The translations under genes and the position numbers were made by a program. The notes under the pieces were generated by a model. That model did not search any database and was not told where the DNA came from. It worked only from the letters and a program-made list of their open reading frames with translations. From a virus, in IMG/VR virus record IMGVR_UViG_3300035689_000037, positions 1 through 39,625 of that record: a stretch of DNA of 39,625 nt; one strand, 5' to 3'. Within the stretch, counting starts at the first letter, position 1. Each line of letters starts with the position of its first letter. Below, piece by piece: positions 25,315-35,655 of the stretch.

Positions 25315-26999
25315 TGGCTGAATTGAGATCAGATATATTTCAAGCTACAACAGGAGTAGCTGGAATAGAAGACAGAGATGTTGCACTAGCTTCTAGAATG
25401 GTGGATCAAAGTCCAGGCATAATAGGCGCTGCTGGATATATGAATTATCGCGGTGCAAATACTCTGATTAAGGGTGGAAGATATGATTTTCTTGACCCTA
25501 ACGTTGGAGGAAGGGCTGGTAGACGTGCTGCAAGACTGCAAAGTAAATTCAGAGTTTTTGATAGTTCTTCACAACTAGTTGCACCATCAGCAGGAAACTA
25601 CGTAGGTGGATATAATCAAAAGAGAGGTCTACTTAGAAGATCAACTCAGAATACAAGGTTAATGAGAAGAGCTGAAGCTAAATCTGCTGCAGCTGCAGTT
25701 GGTGGCTTTGGAGGAAGTTTAACCGGTTCAAGCAATTTTCAATTTCGTGGTACACGAGTAAACTATTTAACAGCTAACCCTAAAGCATTAGGTAGATATC
25801 ATTCAGCTTCTGCCTTTGCAGATCAAAGTGCTGGAGCATATAGTCCATTTGCATTAGCTACCATGGTAGGTAGGACAGAAAGAGCAAAAACATTTTTTAC
25901 TAAAAGATTTGGTCTTGATCAATTAGTTAAGGGCACTACTCCAGAATCTATATTAGCTTCAAATCAGTCAATATTTGGTCCAGGCTTAATGTCATTTATT
26001 TCTGCTGGAAGAAAGGCAGATGTATTGGAAACAAAGGCTCTTAAAGGTAGTAAGAGAGCAATGAGAAAATTAGCAACAATGGATAAGACTATTGAATCTT
26101 TATCTCAGATAAATAATCCAGCGTTTCACGCAAGTAGAATTTCATATGGGGGAACCTCCGGTCTGACATATAACCAAGCATTAAATATGACGAACTTGGA
26201 AAGAGGCGGCCTCGGCGCACAGGCATATTTTGATCAAAATAAATTTAGAGTAACTCCAATGGGAAGTGCGTATAACGAAGCTGCCGCTAGTAGAATGATG
26301 ATTGGTGGAGGGGCAGCAGACCAAGTTGGCATAAGAGGCAATATGATGGCATCATCAATGGCTGGTGCTGGAACAAGGTATGCTGCAGGATATTTCCGCG
26401 GAGCTCTAGGTAAATCTATGCTTATGAGAGATGCTAGTGGAGCAGTACTTAATAGGGTAGGCTATCAGGCAGCAGTTGCTGAGGGAGCATTAGTAAAAGG
26501 TTTGTTTGGTGAAGCCTTAGCTGGATCTCAAGCTGCTATTCACACATTCGGTGCCGGACTAGAACAGGCTGGTATTAAAGTTGGTTCAAAAGCTGGAGCT
26601 GAAGCAGCGGAAGTAGCTCTAGAAAAAGGTGTTTTTAAAACATTAGGTAAAAAAGGCGTTATGCAAGCAGCTAAAACTAAAGCAGGCGCAAAGGTATTGG
26701 GCGCGAGGGCTTTAGGTATGGCACTACCTGGCATAAACCTTGTTATGATGGCTTCTCTAGTTTACGACTTAGGTCAGGTGGCTGGTGAAGTAATAAAGAG
26801 TGGAATTAATTTAGCAAAAGACGCTAATAAATCTCTGCAGGGTAGCATAAATAAACCATTATTTGGAATGGGATACAGAGATACTGAAGCTGCAGCAACC
26901 TCTAGGGCAAGAGGTGTCATGGCAATCCAAAACTCTAGACTGAATGCAAGAAGTATGCTAGGATCAGAAGCTGCAATGATGGCAGCACACTATGGGTGA
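25314..26999 (+). CDS. Gly/Ala/Arg-rich virion-type protein with membrane segment (561 aa)
   Basis: Overlaps the previous gene by 1 nt (TAATG; MAELRSDIFQATTGVAGIED). Basic, Gly/Ala/Ser-rich along its length, with hydrophobic stretches in the C-terminal quarter (LGMALPGINLVMMASLVYDLG). It may be an internal or ejected head protein, or a minor tail protein; there is no coiled-coil tape-measure pattern. Ends overlapping the terL start. Confidence 0.78.
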   Translation: MAELRSDIFQATTGVAGIEDRDVALASRMVDQSPGIIGAAGYMNYRGANTLIKGGRYDFLDPNVGGRAGRRAARLQSKFRVFDSSSQLVAPSAGNYVGGYNQKRGLLRRSTQNTRLMRRAEAKSAAAAVGGFGGSLTGSSNFQFRGTRVNYLTANPKALGRYHSASAFADQSAGAYSPFALATMVGRTERAKTFFTKRFGLDQLVKGTTPESILASNQSIFGPGLMSFISAGRKADVLETKALKGSKRAMRKLATMDKTIESLSQINNPAFHASRISYGGTSGLTYNQALNMTNLERGGLGAQAYFDQNKFRVTPMGSAYNEAAASRMMIGGGAADQVGIRGNMMASSMAGAGTRYAAGYFRGALGKSMLMRDASGAVLNRVGYQAAVAEGALVKGLFGEALAGSQAAIHTFGAGLEQAGIKVGSKAGAEAAEVALEKGVFKTLGKKGVMQAAKTKAGAKVLGARALGMALPGINLVMMASLVYDLGQVAGEVIKSGINLAKDANKSLQGSINKPLFGMGYRDTEAAATSRARGVMAIQNSRLNARSMLGSEAAMMAAHYG

Positions 27000-27001
27000 T
27001 T

Positions 27002-28849
27002 ATGGGAATTTATAGTAGAACTCAAGAATTTAGAAAAGCACTGGAAGTCCTTCCGAGAGAAGATCTTTTAGAGATAATTCGCGCCCAAGATCCAGATCTA
27101 ATTAAACAAATAAATAGAATTGAATGGGTTTTTGAAAATAAACTTTCTCATCTTAACTGGAACGATGGAACACCAGTTATAGAAAGGAAAATGTCTAATA
27201 AAGAATTAGCACTTTTAGTTGATGAACCATTTGAAATAGATCAAGACCTTCTTGCTGCTGGAATTGGCGCAGAACAACAAAGACAGCTTCATATTGCCAA
27301 AGATGTAGTTGTTTGGGCTAAACAATTTTTACAAGCTGATTTAAGAGTATATCAAATATTAATTTTACGTGATCCATCATTAAGAAAAGTTCTAAGAGCT
27401 GGTCGTCGTCTAGGTAAAACATTTAGTCTAGCAGTTCAGCTGCTGCATTATAGTTACACTAGAAAAGATGGTAGATCATTAGTTATTGCGCCAATGAAAA
27501 CCCAAGTAGAATTAATTTATCAAGAGATACTAAGAATAGCTTCTAAAAATGAAGTCGTTATGAATTCTATAACTAGAAAAATTACCAGTCCACAGTTTAT
27601 GATTCAATTTACTAATGGATCAACTATTAGATTCTTCACTTCAGGAATGCGAAGTGGTGGCAAGTCAGACGTAGCTCGTGGTCAAGAAGCTCATTTAATT
27701 ATTCTTGACGAAATGGACTACATGCACGCAGATGACCTAGATGCCCTTTATGCAATGTTGCAAAAAACCGCTGAAGATCAACCGGATAAGGTTTTGATTG
27801 GAGCGTCTACGCCAACAGGCAGAAGAGAAAGATTTTGGGAATGGTGCAATAGTAAAAGATTTAAAGAGTTTTGGTTTCCATCATACTGTAATCCATTCTT
27901 TAGTAAAGAGCAAGAAGAAGAATTTAGGGAGCAGTATTCAAGTTCTGGCTATAGACATGAAATTGAGGCAGATTGGGGAGAAGATTCTGAAGGCGTATAT
28001 CCAAGAAAATTTATTGATAAAGCTTTTATATCTCCATCTTGGACATACTCTCCAGAATTAACTTCAGCAAGATCTTTTCATACAATAGGTGTTGACTGGG
28101 ATAAATATGGAGCGGGAACAAATATAGTTGTTCTTGAAGTTTGTTCAGATAATTATGAAGATGAAAGATTTAGAGATAAAGTAAGACTTTGTTATCGTGA
28201 GGAAATAGATAAATCTGAATACACTTTGACTAAAGCAGTAGATAGAATTATTGAATTAAATCAAATATTTAATCCTAAGCATATTTATGTTGACAGAGGT
28301 TATGGAGAAGTTCAAGTAGAACTTTTACGTAAGCATGGAGTAGAAAATCCTTCTTCAAAACTTAAAGAAAGAGTAAAAGGAATTGGCTTTGGTGAAAGCA
28401 TAGAGGTAAGAGATCCTTATACAAAGTTAATGATTAAAAAAGAAATAAAACCATATATGGTTGACAATCTTAGACAATTTCTTGAAAGAGAACAAGTACT
28501 TTTTTCTGAACATGATGAAGAAATGTATCTACAATTAATATCATATGTAGTTATAAGAATGACCTCTACTGGAAGACCAGTATTTGAGGCTGGTGGTTCA
28601 GCTGTCGATCACGCACACGACGCACTAATGCTAGCTTTATTAGCAATAACTCAAAATTATGGAGAGTTTGCCAAGATAAGCTCTGTTACAAAAGTAGAAA
28701 CATTTTCTAATGATTTCTTTATACCAAAAAATAGTAAAGAAGATGAAGAATCTTCAAAATCATATCTATCTGGTAGAGTAGCTGCTATGAGTAGTAGAAG
28801 ATCTGCCAAAAAATCTAGTACTAATAGTATTAATCGCAGGATGTTTTAA
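27002..28849 (+). CDS. terL: Terminase large subunit
   Basis: DNA-packaging motor: ATPase that drives DNA into the procapsid and nuclease that cuts concatemers. N-terminal ATPase: Walker A GRRLGKT (about 134-140), Walker B LIILDE (about 232-237) followed by MDYM, coupling motif GASTPTG (about 265-271). C-terminal RNase H-like nuclease: GVDWDKYG with the first Asp, IYVDRGYG with the second, and DHAHDALMLALLA at the end with the third. ATG 27002 is chosen; an in-frame GTG at 26996, overlapping the previous stop, is possible. No adjacent small terminase is evident. Confidence 0.95.
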   Translation: MGIYSRTQEFRKALEVLPREDLLEIIRAQDPDLIKQINRIEWVFENKLSHLNWNDGTPVIERKMSNKELALLVDEPFEIDQDLLAAGIGAEQQRQLHIAKDVVVWAKQFLQADLRVYQILILRDPSLRKVLRAGRRLGKTFSLAVQLLHYSYTRKDGRSLVIAPMKTQVELIYQEILRIASKNEVVMNSITRKITSPQFMIQFTNGSTIRFFTSGMRSGGKSDVARGQEAHLIILDEMDYMHADDLDALYAMLQKTAEDQPDKVLIGASTPTGRRERFWEWCNSKRFKEFWFPSYCNPFFSKEQEEEFREQYSSSGYRHEIEADWGEDSEGVYPRKFIDKAFISPSWTYSPELTSARSFHTIGVDWDKYGAGTNIVVLEVCSDNYEDERFRDKVRLCYREEIDKSEYTLTKAVDRIIELNQIFNPKHIYVDRGYGEVQVELLRKHGVENPSSKLKERVKGIGFGESIEVRDPYTKLMIKKEIKPYMVDNLRQFLEREQVLFSEHDEEMYLQLISYVVIRMTSTGRPVFEAGGSAVDHAHDALMLALLAITQNYGEFAKISSVTKVETFSNDFFIPKNSKEDEESSKSYLSGRVAAMSSRRSAKKSSTNSINRRMF

Positions 28850-28857
28850 GGATTACT

Positions 28858-30615
28858 ATGACTGATATGTCAAATATAAACACAAAAGAATTGTATGGCG
28901 ATTATAAATTCGCTGACCCAATTTATACTCAACCAACAAATGAGGCATCTAATAACAGCAGCTCTTTTGGAAGAGTACCAACTGGATCATCTGGAGCTAT
29001 ACAAGAAGTATATTCGATTCCACTTTCATACGTTCGAGAAAGTGTCAGCTCTACAGAATTAGCTATTTTTGAATTAAAATTAAATATAGAAAGAAATATT
29101 TTAAGAAAAATTTTTGTAGACCCCTACTTTGATAGCGATCTAGAGCAAGTTCATTTCAAAGTATGGCAAGAGGCATGCAAGTATTTAAATCTACCAGAAA
29201 AACCAAACAATATTTCGATACCAGTTATTGAAGAAGATCAAATATATAAAATACTTCCAATATTTGATTCAGATCCAGAAAAAAGCAAAAGAGCAACTGA
29301 CGAAGATAATCTAGAAGATTTTCCAACTATTATTGATGATACAAATTTAGAAGATTTTCCAACAATTGTTGACGACTTAGTATACAAGTCTTCTATTCCA
29401 AATTATATATGTTTTGATCAATATATTTTTGCAGAAAGATATAAATCTACTGTATGTAGAAAGTTTATATATGAATTTGAGGAAGCAATAGCTCAGCAAA
29501 CATTCTCATATATATATCAATTTAGAAAAATATTAAACACATTATTAAATGAATTATCATACATTAGGGAGTCATTGGCAAGTGATTTTGGAGAGGATTA
29601 CGAAAACGATGCACAAAAACAAATCGCATTACACTATGAAGCGTGGGCAAAAACGGCCCTACACTATTCGGGCAGGATTCAGAAAACCTTCTTATCAAGC
29701 TCAGGAGAAATTCCAACAGCCGAATTGGATAAAATCTCTCAAAAACAAGCCGCTGAATTCCAAGCTTTTTTTGCGATTAGATTAAATGCTATTAATAAAG
29801 AAGTAAATGACCTTATTGATACATCATATAGAGAATCTTTTGATCAAGCAGAAAGTTTCTATAAAAGATTTATTCACGCATCGTTGACAGTATTTAATCA
29901 GATATCTAACCCATTAGAGTTTGATTATTTATATGAAAAATTTCTACCAAGAGAATCTGTGCTTGTGTCAGAATTAATTGTTGCAACAAATTCTATTAAA
30001 GGAAACTTTACATCAGTACACGCAGATGTCATAGAAAGATTCAGTCTCTTAAATAGAAGAATAGATGCAGCTTTTACATTAATCCACGAAAAAAGAAAGT
30101 ATGCAAACTATATAGCGCAACTAGCAAATATTGCAGTTAAAAAGAAAAAAGTTTTAAAAGATGTGACAAAAGATAGATATAGTGAATTATTTAAATCAAT
30201 CATAATTAATGATAATAGAAATAACAACTTTACATCCAATCATTCTGAATTACATGGACTTTTGAATGATGATCATCCACAATATCTATTAAGAGATGGT
30301 GGAATAATAATTGGAAATATTGATGTTATAGATGGGGTAAGGATTGATGGCGTAGATATCAGCACCCATGCACATAATGGAGCAGATGGATCACAACGTA
30401 TAAAGTCAACAGATATTGATTATGATACAGTAAGAAATTCCTACTCTAGCTCATCTAGGACTGTTATTAAACCAATTTCTGTAACTATTGATGGATTTCA
30501 ATCTGATATAATTAATGGGAGAGTTCCTGTTTGTGACGTGATTGTTTCAATAGAAATTGATGATTTGGCTGTTGGAAACTATGAATATGAAATAATATAT
30601 ACGGAAATTGATTAA
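28858..30615 (+). CDS. Virion structural protein, fibre/baseplate-associated type (585 aa)
   Basis: ATG at 28858 after AAGGATT. The middle (residues about 200-440) is long helical (FEEAIAQQTFSYIYQFRKILN, NRRIDAAFTLIHEKRKYANY). Residues about 460-490 carry SELHGLLNDDHPQYLLRDGG, the H-x-x-L-x-x-L-x-D-D-H-x-Q-Y motif found in many phage fibre and appendage proteins, followed by a beta-type end. A short tandem repeat, NLEDFPTI(I/V)DD, occurs at about 150-175. Probably an adaptor linking the tail or neck to fibres. Confidence 0.72.
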   Translation: MTDMSNINTKELYGDYKFADPIYTQPTNEASNNSSSFGRVPTGSSGAIQEVYSIPLSYVRESVSSTELAIFELKLNIERNILRKIFVDPYFDSDLEQVHFKVWQEACKYLNLPEKPNNISIPVIEEDQIYKILPIFDSDPEKSKRATDEDNLEDFPTIIDDTNLEDFPTIVDDLVYKSSIPNYICFDQYIFAERYKSTVCRKFIYEFEEAIAQQTFSYIYQFRKILNTLLNELSYIRESLASDFGEDYENDAQKQIALHYEAWAKTALHYSGRIQKTFLSSSGEIPTAELDKISQKQAAEFQAFFAIRLNAINKEVNDLIDTSYRESFDQAESFYKRFIHASLTVFNQISNPLEFDYLYEKFLPRESVLVSELIVATNSIKGNFTSVHADVIERFSLLNRRIDAAFTLIHEKRKYANYIAQLANIAVKKKKVLKDVTKDRYSELFKSIIINDNRNNNFTSNHSELHGLLNDDHPQYLLRDGGIIIGNIDVIDGVRIDGVDISTHAHNGADGSQRIKSTDIDYDTVRNSYSSSSRTVIKPISVTIDGFQSDIINGRVPVCDVIVSIEIDDLAVGNYEYEIIYTEID

Positions 30616-30616
30616 T

Positions 30617-31555
30617 ATGACTTGGTTTAAATATTTAAAATCTTCTGAAATAACTAACTCTTCTATTGAAAATATTAACTATAAATATCCATATCTAAAA
30701 AGAGCTATAAAAAATTTTAAACCCCTAGATACAATACTATCTGGGACATGGGCTTTTATTAGTGTTCAGGATTTGGAAATAAATAAATATTTAAATTCTT
30801 CTTTAGAAAATGTAGTAGATGAATCTTCTTACTTAGTTGTTTATGAAAGTACAACAAATGAAAATGATTTTAAACCAGTTAAAAGTATTATTTATAATAA
30901 TATATTATATTTTCAAATAGCGGAACAACACGAATCTGGAGTAAATGTAGTAAAACAGTACGCAATGTACTATAAAACTCCAGGTTTAAGATATATTAAA
31001 TCTATAAATAATGGAAGTAAAACATCGTACCAATTAACTACAGAATCTCTAGGTGAATATCATTGTAGTTATTCGCAAGTAGATTTATCATCTTTTGATG
31101 TAAATCTTAGTTCAAATTCTTTCTATAACTTTTCTTTTAATTCAGAATGGGAAAATGGAGTTTCTAAAAACTCTTCATCTTTTTTAACATTAACATTTAC
31201 TGGTCCAAATATATATATTTATGGTGATAAAGGTTCTAATTTTGGAAAATTTAAATTAAGAATCTTTTCCCTACAAGGACAAAACTCAGAGGGTCCAACT
31301 TTAGTTCAAGACTGGCAAGTTATAGATTGCTACTCAAGCAATAACCTATCAAATCAAATTTTATTTCAAAAAAATAATTTAGAATTAAGAGACTATAATT
31401 TAGAATTGCAAGTATTAGATGATAAGAATATTTTGTCATCTAACAATATAGTTAAAATAAATTCATATTCATTTACATATAATTTATACTTAGAAACAGA
31501 TACGGAACAAATAACAGAAAATACTTCATTTGTCGTTTTTGGCGGAGTTAGATAA
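30617..31555 (+). CDS. Hypothetical virion protein, probable tail-associated (312 aa)
   Basis: Start at ATG 30617, 1 nt after the previous stop, preferred over an in-frame TTG at 30608. Asn/Ser/Tyr-rich, beta-rich sequence throughout (SFLTLTFTGPNIYIYGDKGSNFGKF), typical of phage surface or tail proteins. Stop overlaps the next start (TAATG). No family recognised. Confidence 0.72.
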   Translation: MTWFKYLKSSEITNSSIENINYKYPYLKRAIKNFKPLDTILSGTWAFISVQDLEINKYLNSSLENVVDESSYLVVYESTTNENDFKPVKSIIYNNILYFQIAEQHESGVNVVKQYAMYYKTPGLRYIKSINNGSKTSYQLTTESLGEYHCSYSQVDLSSFDVNLSSNSFYNFSFNSEWENGVSKNSSSFLTLTFTGPNIYIYGDKGSNFGKFKLRIFSLQGQNSEGPTLVQDWQVIDCYSSNNLSNQILFQKNNLELRDYNLELQVLDDKNILSSNNIVKINSYSFTYNLYLETDTEQITENTSFVVFGGVR

Positions 31556-33183
31556 TGGTTATATTAAAAAATAAATTAGAAAACTTAAAACCGGGTAGAC
31601 AATATCTATTAAGTGTAAGATCTAAGAACGCAGATCTCAATGTGCTATCTGGCTATACGGATACGATTAGATTTGAAGTTCCAGCAGATTCAACTATACC
31701 AGACGCATTAACAAGTCTTAAAATATATTCTGGATTAGAGAATGTAATGTTTGTCTTTGATTACAGTGAAAATCTAGATATAGATGGATATGAATATCAA
31801 TTATATGAAAATGAAGACATGTCTGATGAGGATGGTCCACTAACAGGTTTTGCAGACGCCAATGTCTTTACCGTACGTGTTACTAACTTAAGGTTAGAAG
31901 AAGATGGTGAAGGTTTATGGCCATATTGGGGTAGAGTTAGGGCTATTGATACTTCAGGAAATGTTGGTCCATGGACTCCATTGACTGAGACTGACCCGCA
32001 TACACCTTTAATCGATAATCAGTATATTGGATCTTTAACCGTTTCAAAATTAACTGCTGGTACAATTGGGGCTCATACTATCAATCTTAATGGAGCAAAC
32101 TCTATTATTCAATCAACCACTTATCTAGACACTTCAGGTACACAAGGTTGGCAGATTAGAGGAGATGGTCATTTTAGTTTAGGTGGGCCAAATGGAATTA
32201 CTTACGATAATGAAAGTATAACAATTGGATCTGATGTTCAGGTCCAAGCAAACTTAGCTGCAGATAGTATTAGTGTGGGTTCAGGCGGAAACCTGTTAAA
32301 TATTAATGGCGCCATCAATTCTGGTGCAGGTGGAATGACACTGGGCTCTGGAGGATTCAACTATTGGTACACCAACGGACAGTTCAGAACTGGAAATGCA
32401 ACTAATTTTGTTTCATGGAATGGTACAGCTCTATCTATAAGAGGGACTTTGCAGTTTGCAGATGGAACAACTCCTGGGACATTTGATAATGGTGATGCAA
32501 TTACTGGTGGATCAATTGCAGGACTAACTATAAGTCCTACAAAAATGTATATTGGAACAGGAACTTTTAATAATGCGAACACAGCATTTTATGTTGACAA
32601 CGCTGGTCAATTTTCATTAAAAGATCAATTGAGTTGGAATGGAAATACTTTAACTATTGGCGGCAATGCAGCAACAAGTTTAATTACTGGCGGACAAGTA
32701 AACTCTAACGTAACTGCAATTAGTGGTGGAGTCATTACTACTGGAACAATTAATCTAGGTGTTGTAAATGTTCAGACTGGATCGAGTGGAGCAAGATTAC
32801 AAATAAATTCAACAGGAATAAAAGCATATAATTCTTCAGGTACCAATACTGTTTCAATAGGATCAGATGGCATAGCATCTTTTACCGGAACAATAACTGC
32901 AGCATCGGGCACACTAGGTGGATGGAATATAGGAATTGTAGATCAGAATGGGAGTGGTGCATTAAGTGGAGCTTTATACAATGGTTCTGGATCTTCTTTG
33001 AGCGCAATTGCACCTGGTGGTTGGGCATGGTTTTCTTCAAGGATTATAACCCCACTTATAGGTGGTTATGGTTCAGGAACTTCAAGTTCAGGTGGAGGAT
33101 TGCAATCTATGTTTATAAGAAATATCCAGTATGGTGGCGGTAGACCAAACGGTGGTGCCATTGGTGACATATATCTATCGTAG
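31555..33183 (+). CDS. Tail fibre/receptor-binding-type protein with FN3-like N-terminus (542 aa)
   Basis: Residues 1-150 look like a fibronectin type III domain (RQYLLSVRSKNADLNVLSGYTD, PYWGRVRAIDTSGNVGPWTPL). From about 155 the sequence becomes Gly/Thr/Asn-rich with beta-helix-like periodicity (GQIRGDGHFSLGGPNG-type segments, TGGQVNSN, ISGGVITTGTINLGVV), the pattern of trimeric phage fibres, ending in a glycine-rich tip (GGYGSGTSSSGGG). Likely a host-contacting fibre. Confidence 0.8.
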   Translation: MVILKNKLENLKPGRQYLLSVRSKNADLNVLSGYTDTIRFEVPADSTIPDALTSLKIYSGLENVMFVFDYSENLDIDGYEYQLYENEDMSDEDGPLTGFADANVFTVRVTNLRLEEDGEGLWPYWGRVRAIDTSGNVGPWTPLTETDPHTPLIDNQYIGSLTVSKLTAGTIGAHTINLNGANSIIQSTTYLDTSGTQGWQIRGDGHFSLGGPNGITYDNESITIGSDVQVQANLAADSISVGSGGNLLNINGAINSGAGGMTLGSGGFNYWYTNGQFRTGNATNFVSWNGTALSIRGTLQFADGTTPGTFDNGDAITGGSIAGLTISPTKMYIGTGTFNNANTAFYVDNAGQFSLKDQLSWNGNTLTIGGNAATSLITGGQVNSNVTAISGGVITTGTINLGVVNVQTGSSGARLQINSTGIKAYNSSGTNTVSIGSDGIASFTGTITAASGTLGGWNIGIVDQNGSGALSGALYNGSGSSLSAIAPGGWAWFSSRIITPLIGGYGSGTSSSGGGLQSMFIRNIQYGGGRPNGGAIGDIYLS

Positions 33184-33191
33184 GATTTATT

Positions 33192-35078
33192 ATGACTATA
33201 CAAATTAAAACAGGCGCTGGAGCTAATGATTGGTCAACTGTAACTAATCCACAAATTAAAACAGGTGCAGGAGCAAATGATTGGGTTAATGTTAATAAAG
33301 GCGAAATTAAAACAGGTGCAGGAGCAAATGATTGGACTACATTTTATCAAAGATTTAGTGGAGCAACTAATCCAACTATAACTTCATCCTCTAAAACATT
33401 TACCTCAGTAACAGTAAGAGTTCAAACTTCAAATCCAGAAAGAAAAAGAGTAATTGTTTACAGGGGTACTGATTTAGGAACAGTGCAAGCTTTTCCCCTC
33501 GCAGAAAATTCACCGACTAGTAGTAGCATCGATCAAACATTTACTTTTTCAGGACTAACAGATAATACATCTTACACTTTCTATTGTTATACAAATTTTT
33601 ACGCAGAAGATGGAACATTTATAGAAAGCAGTGAAACTGTTAGTGTAACTGTAACAACATCAGCTTATACAATTACAACTCCAACTACTCCCACAAATAC
33701 TAGTAGAGGCCAAAATGCACTTAACTTTGAAGCAACATCAAATGCAAACTATAGCACTAATGCAAGCACTACTTATATTGAATTTGAATTAGAGGCATTA
33801 GACATATTTAGTACTTGGTATTATGTCGCAAGTGAAAATAGTACTAATTTAACAGCAAATGATAGCGATCAAGCTAAGCAGGTAACATTTGCAAATCTTA
33901 CATCGGGCACAACATATCGATGTAGGGCAAGAACAGTATATTCTACAATTAGTAAAAATTCAGGTTGGAGTGCGTACTCCACAAATATAACAACTTTAAA
34001 AACAGTGGTAAAAAGTACTGGTTTTGTTTCCTCTAATAATACTGATCATCTTTCATCTGGTGTAATAATAGCTAGTTCTGAATTCACACCAGATTGGCCA
34101 AAATCAAACGCATCAAATAACAACTTTGATGATCAATGGTTATCCTATCCTTGGGCATCAATAACTAATGACTCAGAAGCAAGAACAGTAGTAAACGCAG
34201 CACGAGGGCTTGGTGTATTGGTGGTAACTCCAACTACAGCCTTTACTGGTGGAGTAGCAGATGAAGCACAGCTAAGTGGAGTTACGAATGTAAGATATAC
34301 TTCAGTAAGAGTTTGGACTAGAAATACAAGTTTTGGAAGAGCTGTAACTTTGTACTTTCTATCAGATGTTCCATTTGGAGCTGGTACTACAGTTACATTA
34401 AGCGGTTTTAGCGGTTTAAATATAGATGGATCTAGGACTATAGGTGGAGTTGATACATATTCTCCAGAACCAGGTGTTATTTTTTATAGAAAAACATTTT
34501 TTTTAAGTACCGCAGTTCTAACAGGAAACGAAGCTAATCCAACTATTTTCCTTAATGCATACGCGCAGATTGGTTCATTTAGTACAAATAAAACAAAACA
34601 AGCACCTTTTTCTGTTACAACAAACTCTGATGGAAATATTACAAATATTGCGTTCTCAGATTCTGGAACTGCATTTCCAAATGCAAGACTAGTTAATGGT
34701 ACATTAACTAGATATTATAAAACTTATACCCCAAAAGGCGCTGGATCAGAAACTTTAAATGTTTTATTTCAGCCAAAAAGTACCTACACAAATTCAAGAA
34801 TGATTAGTGGATCAAATCATTTAAGAATTAAAAATGGAGGTCAGGCTAGAACAATTACTGCATCAATAAATGGAACAAGTTTGGGTTCACTAGCATTCAC
34901 CGCTGACGAGACAAAAGATTTTTCAATACCAAGTCAAATTACCCCCTTATACGACGCTTACCTAGGGCAAAGTTATTTTAATGTGGCCTTATCAGTTCCA
35001 AGAATTGCAACAGCTTATGGTTATTATGCAACGATATATGAAGTTCAAATTTCTTATAGTCACAATGTTTTAGAGTAA
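33192..35078 (+). CDS. Tail adhesin-type protein with FN3-like domains and a triple N-terminal repeat (628 aa)
   Basis: ATG at 33192 after AGGATTTATT. The N-terminus has three copies of (Q/E)IKTGAGANDW separated by 8-9 residues (positions about 3-48). Two FN3-like domains follow (about 55-160 and 165-270, with TFSGLTDNTSYTFYCYTN and FANLTSGTTYRCRARTVYS). The rest is Thr/Ser/Asn-rich beta structure. The N-terminal repeats probably form a docking element, the rest a surface adhesin. Confidence 0.8.
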   Translation: MTIQIKTGAGANDWSTVTNPQIKTGAGANDWVNVNKGEIKTGAGANDWTTFYQRFSGATNPTITSSSKTFTSVTVRVQTSNPERKRVIVYRGTDLGTVQAFPLAENSPTSSSIDQTFTFSGLTDNTSYTFYCYTNFYAEDGTFIESSETVSVTVTTSAYTITTPTTPTNTSRGQNALNFEATSNANYSTNASTTYIEFELEALDIFSTWYYVASENSTNLTANDSDQAKQVTFANLTSGTTYRCRARTVYSTISKNSGWSAYSTNITTLKTVVKSTGFVSSNNTDHLSSGVIIASSEFTPDWPKSNASNNNFDDQWLSYPWASITNDSEARTVVNAARGLGVLVVTPTTAFTGGVADEAQLSGVTNVRYTSVRVWTRNTSFGRAVTLYFLSDVPFGAGTTVTLSGFSGLNIDGSRTIGGVDTYSPEPGVIFYRKTFFLSTAVLTGNEANPTIFLNAYAQIGSFSTNKTKQAPFSVTTNSDGNITNIAFSDSGTAFPNARLVNGTLTRYYKTYTPKGAGSETLNVLFQPKSTYTNSRMISGSNHLRIKNGGQARTITASINGTSLGSLAFTADETKDFSIPSQITPLYDAYLGQSYFNVALSVPRIATAYGYYATIYEVQISYSHNVLE

Positions 35079-35081
35079 AAT

Positions 35082-35630
35082 ATGAGATATATAAAAATAT
35101 TATCAAAACCATTATATGATTATGTTCTTGAAAATTGGGAACAACTGTTATTAGAAGTTATGGATATATCTCCATTTTTTTCCGAAACAGATAAACAGAC
35201 AAACTATATATATTTTTTTGCGTATATTAATCAAAATACTCCATTAAATCTTTTAAGTGAAAATTATAAAAAAGCAACACAAATACAAGAACTATCTTAC
35301 AAAGAAGTTAAAGAAGCTATCGAAAGTACGTCTTGGATATATCGCTGTAGGAAGAATGTAAGTGGAAAGATAAATATTTACCAAAAGAAAAATGTAAAGA
35401 ATAATATATACACCGATCCAAGGAATAAACCATATGATTCATGGATATGGAATTCTATCGAAAATAAGTGGCAAGCACCAATACCTCATCCAATTCAACC
35501 AGAAACTAAATTTGTTTGGGATAAAATATCTAAAAAATGGATAAAAAATAAAAAATATTATTTATATTCCTGGAATGAGCAAAAAAAAATATGGCAATTT
35601 GTTGATGATAAAGTAAATCAGATGCTATAA
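35082..35630 (+). CDS. Hypothetical protein with C-terminal Trp-repeat (182 aa)
   Basis: ATG at 35082. The N-terminal 100 residues are helical. The C-terminal part has a threefold aromatic repeat: DSWIWNSIENKWQAPIPHP, FVWDKISKKWIK and YSWNEQKKIWQFV, in which W-x-(6-8)-W units recur. Similar SWIWN...WEAPxPxP ends occur in virion-linked proteins of large marine phages. Role unknown; probably virion-associated. Confidence 0.72.
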   Translation: MRYIKILSKPLYDYVLENWEQLLLEVMDISPFFSETDKQTNYIYFFAYINQNTPLNLLSENYKKATQIQELSYKEVKEAIESTSWIYRCRKNVSGKINIYQKKNVKNNIYTDPRNKPYDSWIWNSIENKWQAPIPHPIQPETKFVWDKISKKWIKNKKYYLYSWNEQKKIWQFVDDKVNQML

Positions 35631-35641
35631 TGTATAAATAG
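35626..35641 (+). promoter_or_regulatory. Possible internal late promoter
   Basis: TATAAT directly followed by TATAAATAG (35626-35641), about 15 nt before the ATG at 35656, partly inside the preceding stop region. The T4-late-like core TATAAATA also lies before the first gene of the operon. Low specificity in AT-rich DNA. Confidence 0.3.
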
Positions 35642-35655
35642 AAAAGAGTAAAAAT

